NCBI RefSeq assembly: GCF_002802985.1
Contig: NZ_NVPT01000042.1
Span: 1-33,779 of the forward strand
Reading direction: 5' to 3'
DNA from: Geodermatophilus chilensis
GTDB taxonomy: Bacteria > Actinomycetota > Actinomycetes > Mycobacteriales > Geodermatophilaceae
DNA: 33,779 nt
Made by a program: the position numbers and the translations under genes. This document shows, piece by piece, positions 15,445 to 24,556 of the stretch. The notes beneath the pieces are model-generated. The model saw nothing but the letters and a program-made list of their open reading frames with translations, ran no database searches and had not been told where the DNA came from. The stretch's first letter is position 1; each line of letters starts with the position of its first letter.

Positions 15445-16198
15445 GGTCAAGGCCCCGAACCCGCACCCCTCGGGCGCCCGTCCGCCACAGCTGCCGCCGG
15501 ACAAGGTGCCCGGCCACGTCGCGATCGTGATGGACGGCAACGGCCGCTGGGCCAAGCAGCGCGGGCTGCCGCGCACCGCCGGGCACGAGGCGGGGGAGTC
15601 CTCGCTGTTCGACTGCGTCGAGGGCGCCATCGAGCTGGGCGTCAAGGCGATCAGCGCCTACGCGTTCTCCACCGAGAACTGGCGGCGCAGCCCGGAGGAG
15701 GTCCGCTTCCTCATGGGCTTCAACCGCGACGTCATCCGCCGCCGCCGCGACGAGATGCACGAGCTCGGGGTGCAGGTGCGCTGGGCCGGCCGGCGTCCGC
15801 GGCTGTGGCGCAGCGTCATCAAGGAGCTCGAGGTCGCCGAGGAGCTGACCCGCGACAACGACGTCCTCACGCTGACGATGTGCGTCAACTACGGCGGCCG
15901 GGCCGAGATCGCCGACGCCGCCGCGGCGATCGCCCGCGAGGTCGCCGCCGGCCGGCTCGACCCGGGCAAGGTCGACGAGGCCACGGTCGTCCGGTTCCTC
16001 GACGAACCGGACATGCCCGACGTCGACCTGTTCGTGCGCAGCTCGGGGGAGAACCGCACCAGCAACTTCCTGCTCTGGCAGTCGGCCTACGCCGAGTTCG
16101 TCTTCCTCGACACGCTCTGGCCGGACTTCGACCGCCGGCACCTGTGGGCCGCCTGCGAGGAGTACGCCTCACGGCAGCGCCGTTTCGGCAGCGCCTGA
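15434..16198 (+). CDS. uppS: Isoprenyl (undecaprenyl/decaprenyl) diphosphate synthase
   Basis: This is a cis-prenyltransferase making the lipid carrier for cell-wall synthesis from isopentenyl diphosphate. The 254 residues include the catalytic [19 protein letters not shown], the conserved [14 protein letters not shown], and the C-terminal IPP-binding [20 protein letters not shown]. It is the Rv2361c-like enzyme, which in mycobacteria makes decaprenyl diphosphate; chain length cannot be read from sequence. The GTG start lies inside the recO end (11-base overlap). The stop overlaps the next ATG as TGATG. Confidence 0.96.
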   Translation: MRREVKAPNPHPSGARPPQLPPDKVPGHVAIVMDGNGRWAKQRGLPRTAGHEAGESSLFDCVEGAIELGVKAISAYAFSTENWRRSPEEVRFLMGFNRDVIRRRRDEMHELGVQVRWAGRRPRLWRSVIKELEVAEELTRDNDVLTLTMCVNYGGRAEIADAAAAIAREVAAGRLDPGKVDEATVVRFLDEPDMPDVDLFVRSSGENRTSNFLLWQSAYAEFVFLDTLWPDFDRRHLWAACEEYASRQRRFGSA

Positions 16199-16491
16199 TG
16201 TTCGCGGTGACCCGGCTACGGGTGCCCGAGGCCGACGGGAACGGGTTCGCCGCCGCCGTCGACGACCTGCTCGCCGCGCTGGCCGCCCGCCCCGGCTTCC
16301 GGGACGGCGAGCTCGGCCGCTGCACCGACGACGACGGACTCTGGGCGCTGGTCACCCGGTGGAACGGCGTCGGCGCCTACCGCCGGGCGCTCTCGGCCGC
16401 CGAGGTGAAGCTCGCCGGGGCGCCGGTGTGGGTGTACGCGCTCGACGAGCCGGGCGTGTACGTGCCCGAGGAGGGGGCGCCGCAGGGGTGA
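16198..16491 (+). CDS. Antibiotic biosynthesis monooxygenase (ABM)-like dimeric barrel protein
   Basis: The 97-residue protein has the pattern of a ferredoxin-like alpha+beta barrel of the ABM group: FAVTRLRVPEADGNGFAAAV, GFRDGELGRCTDDDGLWALV and TRWNGVGAYRRALSAAEVK. Members act as cofactor-free monooxygenases or just bind small molecules; no catalytic assignment is possible. Its ATG overlaps the uppS stop by one base, so it is translated from the era operon. The family call rests on layout and is moderate. Confidence 0.68.
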   Translation: MFAVTRLRVPEADGNGFAAAVDDLLAALAARPGFRDGELGRCTDDDGLWALVTRWNGVGAYRRALSAAEVKLAGAPVWVYALDEPGVYVPEEGAPQG

Positions 16492-16553
16492 TCCCGGGTC
16501 GGCGTGGGCACCCCCTGTGCAGGCCCGGGCCCCGACCACGGAGGACGTGCGCG

Positions 16554-16997
16554 ATGAGCGAGCCCATGAGGAACGACGCCGGGGCGGCGGCACCCCCGCC
16601 GTCCGCCGACCCCACCGTGCGGGTCGAGCGGCCCCCGATACCCGGCCGCGCGGTGCGCGCTCAGCTCGCGGCGGGTGAGATCGCTGCGCCTCCCGTCCGT
16701 CAGGACGAGCCGACCGTGTCCCTCGACGCCCCGGTACCGGCCGCCCCGCACGGCACGCTGAAGTTCGACGGTCCACCGCCGATCCCCGCCACCCCGGACC
16801 CCGAGCCCGTGCGCCGGCGCCGGCGCACCTGGCCGTGGATCCTCGCCGTGGTGCTCGCGCTCGTCGTGCTCGGCGCGGTCCTGCTGGTCATGCTGTGGCG
16901 GGGCGCGACGATCGACGGCGACGTCGACCTCGTCGGCGCGCGCCTCGCGGTGCCCGGCGACCTCGTCGGGTGGTCCGGCGGGGCGGCGCCGCGCTGA
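16554..16997 (+). CDS. Single-pass membrane protein with Pro-rich N-terminus, unknown
   Basis: The 147-residue protein has a long proline- and alanine-rich, presumably cytoplasmic region (residues 1-85, with PPIPGRAVRAQLAAGE). A basic RRRRR stop-transfer stretch and one strong helix (WPWILAVVLALVVLGAVLLV) follow, then a short extracytoplasmic tail of about 35 residues. There is no signal-peptidase site. GGAGG nine bases before ATG 16554 supports the start. I do not recognise the family. Confidence 0.65.
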   Translation: MSEPMRNDAGAAAPPPSADPTVRVERPPIPGRAVRAQLAAGEIAAPPVRQDEPTVSLDAPVPAAPHGTLKFDGPPPIPATPDPEPVRRRRRTWPWILAVVLALVVLGAVLLVMLWRGATIDGDVDLVGARLAVPGDLVGWSGGAAPR

Positions 16998-17020
16998 CCT
17001 CCACCGCGCTGACCTCCACC
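16991..17020 (+). repeat. Two tandem 15-bp units at the gene end
   Basis: GCGCTGACCTCCACC occurs twice back to back. The first copy contains the TGA stop of the upstream membrane gene, so the second looks like a recent slippage duplication of the gene end. Confidence 0.7.
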
Positions 17021-17108
17021 GCTGCCCCGCACCGTGGGCAGGGGGCAAGGTCCCGGGGAGCAGGGCGAGCGGCCCGACCGGGCGGCGGGGGAGCGGGCGA
17101 GCGGCGGC

Positions 17109-17114
17109 AACTAC
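17109..17114 (+). promoter_or_regulatory. -10 element upstream of glyS
   Basis: TACCGT fits TANNNT and would give a leader of about 40 bases before GTG 17160. No T-box-like structure is apparent in that leader. Confidence 0.4.
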
Positions 17115-17159
17115 CGTGGACAGGTCAACCCGCCGACCGCCAGCCGGATGGAGCCCCCC

Positions 17160-18566
<1,407 letters not shown>

Positions 18567-18569
18567 GGA

Positions 18570-18607
18570 ATCCGGGCGGCCGTCCCCGTGCGGACGGCCG
18601 CCCGGAT
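18570..18607 (+). terminator. Strong hairpin terminator after glyS
   Basis: A perfect 16-base stem (ATCCGGGCGGCCGTCC and its reverse complement) with a six-base loop starts three bases after the glyS stop. It lacks a U-tract. Confidence 0.75.
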
Positions 18608-18618
18608 CCGCTGCCCCA

Positions 18619-18686
18619 CGAGCGAGCAGTTGTGGTCGCCGACACGACGGGACACGCCGCGGGAGCCGACGACAACTGCTCACTCG
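18619..18686. repeat. Long inverted repeat upstream of dusB
   Basis: Fifteen-base arms CGAGCGAGCAGTTGT / ACAACTGCTCACTCG (one mismatch) flank a 38-base centre. It lies just after the glyS terminator and 33 bases before the dusB -10. The arms are less GC-rich than the surroundings. It resembles a small dispersed palindromic element more than a terminator. Confidence 0.6.
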
Positions 18687-18718
18687 AGCGGTGGGGGAGG
18701 GTGACCCAGCTCGCCACC

Positions 18719-18724
18719 TACCCT
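18719..18724 (+). promoter_or_regulatory. -10 element of dusB
   Basis: TACCCT ends seven bases before GTG 18732, the same spacing as the other leaderless candidates here. GGAGG also lies between, so either leaderless or normal initiation is possible. Confidence 0.45.
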
Positions 18725-18731
18725 GGAGGTC

Positions 18732-19904
18732 GTGAGCAGCAGTGTCCTCGAGCGGCCGTCGTCCCCCGCGACCGGCCCGGCTCCGCTGCGCCTGGGCGCG
18801 CTCACCGTCGACCCCGCCGTGGTGCTCGCGCCGATGGCCGGCATCACCAACCCGGCCTTCCGCACGCTGTGCCGCGAGTTCGGCGCCGGGCTCTACGTCT
18901 GCGAGATGATCACCACGCGGGCGCTGGTCGAGCGCAACGAAAAGACGCTGCAGATGGTGCGCGCGACCCCGGACGAGGCGGACGCCTTCTCCGTCCAGCT
19001 CTACGGCGTCGACCCGGCCACCGTCGGCCGCGCGGTGGAGATGCTCGTCGACGAGGGCGTCGCCGGCACCCGCCCCGCGCACGTCGACCTGAACTTCGGC
19101 TGCCCGGTGCCCAAGGTGACCCGCAAGGGCGGCGGCTCGGCGCTGCCGTGGCGGCGGGTGCTGTTCCGCGACATCGTGCGCTCCGCCGTCCGGGCGGCGA
19201 AGGACGTGCCGGTCACGGTCAAGACCCGGATCGGCATCGACGCCGACCACGTCACCTACCTCGACGCCGGGCGGATCGCGCAGGACGAGGGCGCTGCGGC
19301 GATCACCCTGCACGGGCGCACCGCCGACCAGCTCTACAGCGGCACCGCCGACTGGGCCCCGATCGCCCGGCTGGTCGAGGCCGTCGACATCCCGGTGCTC
19401 GGCAACGGCGACATCTGGGAGGCGGACGACGCGTTGCGGATGGTCGCCGAGACCGGCTGCGCCGGGGTGGTCATCGGCCGCGGCTGCCTGGGCCGGCCGT
19501 GGCTGTTCGGCGACCTGGCCGCCGCCTTCGCGGGGCAGGCCCGCCGCGCGTTGCCGACGCTGCGCGAGGTCGCCGCGGTGATGCACCGGCACGCCACGCT
19601 GCTCTCGCAGGACCAGGGCGAGTTGCACGGCTGCACCGACTTCCGCAAGCACGTCGCCTGGTACCTCAAGGGGTTCTCGGTCGGCTCCGACGTCCGCCGC
19701 GCGCTGGCGATGGTGAGCGCGCTGGACGAGCTGGCCGAGCTGCTGGCCGGGATCCCCGACCAGCCCTACCCGACGGCGGTGCTCGGCGGGCCGCGCGGGC
19801 GGACCAGCCCGCCGCGGCCGGTGGCGCTGCCCGAGGGCTGGCTGGCCGACCGCGACGACCCCCGGCCGCCGGCCGGGGCCGAGCTGCTGGTGAGCGGCGG
19901 ATGA
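18732..19904 (+). CDS. dusB: tRNA-dihydrouridine synthase DusB
   Basis: This FMN-dependent enzyme reduces uridines in the tRNA D-loop. The 390-residue TIM barrel starts with VVLAPMAGITNPAFRTLCRE. It has the active-site cysteine in DLNFGCPVPKVTRKGGGSAL, the FMN/tRNA segment VTVKTRIGID, then TLHGRTADQLYSGTADW, GNGDIWEADDAL and the phosphate loop GVVIGRGCLGRPWLFGDLA. The next gene overlaps its stop as ATGA, so the two are co-translated. Confidence 0.96.
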   Translation: MSSSVLERPSSPATGPAPLRLGALTVDPAVVLAPMAGITNPAFRTLCREFGAGLYVCEMITTRALVERNEKTLQMVRATPDEADAFSVQLYGVDPATVGRAVEMLVDEGVAGTRPAHVDLNFGCPVPKVTRKGGGSALPWRRVLFRDIVRSAVRAAKDVPVTVKTRIGIDADHVTYLDAGRIAQDEGAAAITLHGRTADQLYSGTADWAPIARLVEAVDIPVLGNGDIWEADDALRMVAETGCAGVVIGRGCLGRPWLFGDLAAAFAGQARRALPTLREVAAVMHRHATLLSQDQGELHGCTDFRKHVAWYLKGFSVGSDVRRALAMVSALDELAELLAGIPDQPYPTAVLGGPRGRTSPPRPVALPEGWLADRDDPRPPAGAELLVSGG

Positions 19905-20392
19905 GCGTCGACGAGCGCGGCGGGCACACAGACCGGAGTCCAGCCATGAGTGACGGCCCCTACCTCTACGACGACGACCCGGCGCCGCTGCACACCGGCA
20001 CCCCGCGCCCGGCGCGGGCGCTGATCCTCGCGGTGATCGGGGGGACCGTCGCCGTCGCCGTCGGCATGGCCGTCGGCCTGCCGCTGGTGAAGGGCAGCCC
20101 CGAGGAGCAGGCGCGCGAGGTCTCCGGCGTCTTCCTCGCCGCGCTGGCCCAGGACGACCTCGAGACCGCCTACGGGCTGCTCTGCGCGGAGGAGCGGGCG
20201 CGGCTGGCGCCGCAGGCGGTGCCGACCGAGTACGCCCCCGGCGGCACCGGCGAGGTCACCGGCACGATCGCCGACGAGGTGGACGGCGCCCCGGTGCAGC
20301 AGGTCGAGGTCGCCTGGAGTGACGGCAGCACCTCCACCCTCACCGTCGTCAGCGAGCAGGGCGCCCGCGTCTGCGGCACCGCCGCCGGCTGA
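19901..20392 (+). CDS. Membrane-anchored protein with NTF2-like (DUF4878-type) extracytoplasmic domain
   Basis: The 163-residue protein has a polar N-terminus, one helix (ALILAVIGGTVAVAVGMAVG), and an extracytoplasmic part that begins EEQAREVSGVFLAALAQDDL, then ETAYGLLCAEERARLAP. This is the cystatin/NTF2-like pattern of small actinobacterial membrane proteins. Two cysteines (LLCAEE and RVCGTAAG) could form a disulfide. The function is unknown. ATG 19901 overlaps the dusB stop; ATG 19946 (MSDGPYLYDDD) is an alternative start. Confidence 0.7.
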   Translation: MSVDERGGHTDRSPAMSDGPYLYDDDPAPLHTGTPRPARALILAVIGGTVAVAVGMAVGLPLVKGSPEEQAREVSGVFLAALAQDDLETAYGLLCAEERARLAPQAVPTEYAPGGTGEVTGTIADEVDGAPVQQVEVAWSDGSTSTLTVVSEQGARVCGTAAG

Positions 20393-20735
20393 GAAAAGGA
20401 CCCCCTGCCCCCCACCGCTCGCAGGCTCGGGCGGGCCCCTGCAGGGGGCCGCCGTCCTCCCCACCGCTCGCAAGCTCGCGGCGGTGCCCTGGACGGGGCC
20501 GCCCTGCCCCCGTCGCTCGCAGGCTCACGGCGGGACCCTGCAGGGGGCCGCCCTCCCGGTCCTGCGCCGCGGGCTGGCGCGTCCCCCGACGGTGGTCCAC
20601 GATCTCTGTCTGGCCCCGAGCGGACGTATGAGACGTCTACCCGCGGGCCGGGCTCGCCGGGGCGGCGACGGGGGACCCCGGGGCGCCGTCCCCGGCAGGC
20701 ACTGACCAGCCGGCGGACGAGCGCGGAGGTGCACG
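20393..20735. other. Intergenic region upstream of ppdK
   Basis: This 343-bp gap has no convincing gene. Its first half is three tandem 49-bp repeat units (20412-20558). The second half is presumably the ppdK promoter; no clear -10/-35 pair stands out, although GACGTATGAGACGTC near 20623 contains a weak TATGAG. Confidence 0.6.
20412..20558. repeat. Three tandem 49-bp repeats (hairpin-forming)
   Basis: Units start at 20412, 20461 and 20510, exactly 49 bases apart. Each has the layout CCACCGCTCGCAAGCTCG..., then CCCTGCAGGGGGCCGCC or a variant. Each unit can fold on itself around the CCCTGCAGGG palindrome. The same sequence family forms the window's left end (61-100), and a core fragment lies at 5628-5640. 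Dispersed copies imply a multi-copy intergenic element in this genome. Confidence 0.85.
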
Positions 20736-23447
<2,712 letters not shown>

Positions 23448-23462
23448 GCGGGGCTCGGCCCC

Positions 23463-23523
23463 CGCGAGATCGGCGGTCTCGTGGCCATCAGCGGCTGATC
23501 GCCACGACACCGCCGATCTCGCG
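23463..23523. repeat. 61-nt near-perfect palindromic element after ppdK
   Basis: Twenty-three-base arms with one mismatch (starting CGCGAGATCGGCGG and ending CCGCCGATCTCGCG) enclose a 15-base centre. That centre is itself a hairpin (ATCAG-CGG-CTGAT). Almost every base is paired. It starts 15 bases after the ppdK stop, so it could terminate transcription. The length and nested symmetry look more like a dispersed palindromic element. Confidence 0.65.
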
Positions 23524-23579
23524 CGCGGGGTGGCCCGGCACACCCGTCACACCGCCTCCGAACCGACAGCCCCGCGTGG

Positions 23580-23585
23580 TACCCA
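23580..23585 (+). promoter_or_regulatory. Possible leaderless -10 of the YdcF-like gene
   Basis: TACCCA (followed by T) lies six bases before GTG 23592, with no Shine-Dalgarno. The last consensus T is displaced by one base, so this is weak. Confidence 0.35.
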
Positions 23586-23591
23586 TGACGC

Positions 23592-24221
23592 GTGGGAGTG
23601 AGCGCGGGGAGCCTGGTGGGCCGGGCGGTGGGGGCGTTCGTGCTCGCCGTCGTCCTGCTCGTCGTCTCCACCGCGACGGCGATCTGGTGGACGGCGCGGA
23701 AGGACGCTCGGCCGGCCTCCGACGCGATCGTGGTGCTCGGGTCGGCCCAGTACAACGGCGTCCCGTCGTCCATCTTCGAGGCGCGGCTGGAGCACGCGCT
23801 GCAGCTGTACGAGGCCGGCGTCGCGCCGGTGATCGTGACCGTCGGCGGGAAGGCCGACGGCGACCAGTTCACCGAGGCGGAGTCCGGCCGCGCCTACCTC
23901 GCCGAAGGGGGCGTCCCGGAGGACGCGCTGCTCGCGGTCGAGGAGGGCGTCGACACGCTGGAGAGCATGCGGGCCGTCGGCACCGCGTTCGACGAGCGCG
24001 GCTGGGAGTCCGCGGTGCTGGTGACCGACCCGTGGCACGCCATGCGCGCCGAGCGGATGGCCGAGGACGCCGGCATCACCGCCGACAGCTCGCCCACCCG
24101 GCAGGGCCCGGCGGTGCAGACCCGCGCCACGCAGTTCCGCTACATCCTGCGCGAGACGGCAGCCTACCTGCTCTACCGCGCGACCGGCGAGAGCATCGCC
24201 GGCGCCCCCGGGATCGGGTGA
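23592..24221 (+). CDS. YdcF-like (DUF218) membrane-anchored protein
   Basis: The 209-residue protein has one N-terminal helix (AVGAFVLAVVLLVVSTATAI) followed by a DUF218 domain. Family signatures are ASDAIVVLGSAQYNGVPS, the Arg/Leu segment FEARLEHALQLYEAGVAPVI, VTVGGKADGDQFTEAESGRA and AVLVTDPWHAMRAERMAED. DUF218 proteins such as SanA and ElyC act in the envelope; the biochemical activity is unsettled. The domain should face outside. The next gene overlaps its stop as GTGA, and dnaG follows, so the three are probably co-transcribed. Confidence 0.88.
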   Translation: MGVSAGSLVGRAVGAFVLAVVLLVVSTATAIWWTARKDARPASDAIVVLGSAQYNGVPSSIFEARLEHALQLYEAGVAPVIVTVGGKADGDQFTEAESGRAYLAEGGVPEDALLAVEEGVDTLESMRAVGTAFDERGWESAVLVTDPWHAMRAERMAEDAGITADSSPTRQGPAVQTRATQFRYILRETAAYLLYRATGESIAGAPGIG

Positions 24222-24556
24222 GGCACGTGCTCGAGCTGGGCAGGGCCGGCAGCGCCGGCACCGGGAAGAGAGTGCGGCCCGTGCTGCGCGACGGCGTCGT
24301 CGTCGCCACGCTGCGGGCCGCCCACTGGAAGGAGGCGGCCACGGCCGTCGTGGACGACCGCGAGCGGGTACTCGCCGAGGACGGCCCGGAGTTGATCAGC
24401 CGGTGGCCGGCGGGGACGGCGCGGCTGCGCGCCCGCCAGACGTCGTGGTGGCGCGGCACGTGGGACGTCGACATCGAGGAACCGGTCCTGGGCCGCCGGG
24501 ACGCCGTCATCGCCGGGGGAGCCGACGGCGGCAGCGACGGCGGAGGGGGCGACTGA
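24218..24556 (+). CDS. Small hypothetical protein between the YdcF-like gene and dnaG
   Basis: The 112-residue reading frame starts with a GTG overlapping the previous stop as GTGA and ends with a TGA overlapping the dnaG ATG. It therefore lies exactly in a translationally coupled chain, which supports it as real. The sequence has a beta-rich look (RPVLRDGVVVATLRAAHWKE, TAVVDDRERVLAEDG, TSWWRGTWDVDIEEPVLG) and ends in a Gly/Asp-rich tail. I do not recognise a family. GTG 24227 is an alternative start. Confidence 0.7.
   Translation: MRHVLELGRAGSAGTGKRVRPVLRDGVVVATLRAAHWKEAATAVVDDRERVLAEDGPELISRWPAGTARLRARQTSWWRGTWDVDIEEPVLGRRDAVIAGGADGGSDGGGGD

Noticed and set aside
17115-17159. T-box or riboswitch leader upstream of glyS
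   Set aside because: The presumed leader is only about 40 bases and shows no T-box motif or terminator/antiterminator pair.
20412-20558. CRISPR array
   Set aside because: The 49-bp units are directly adjacent with no unique spacers, are strongly self-palindromic, and have no cas genes nearby.
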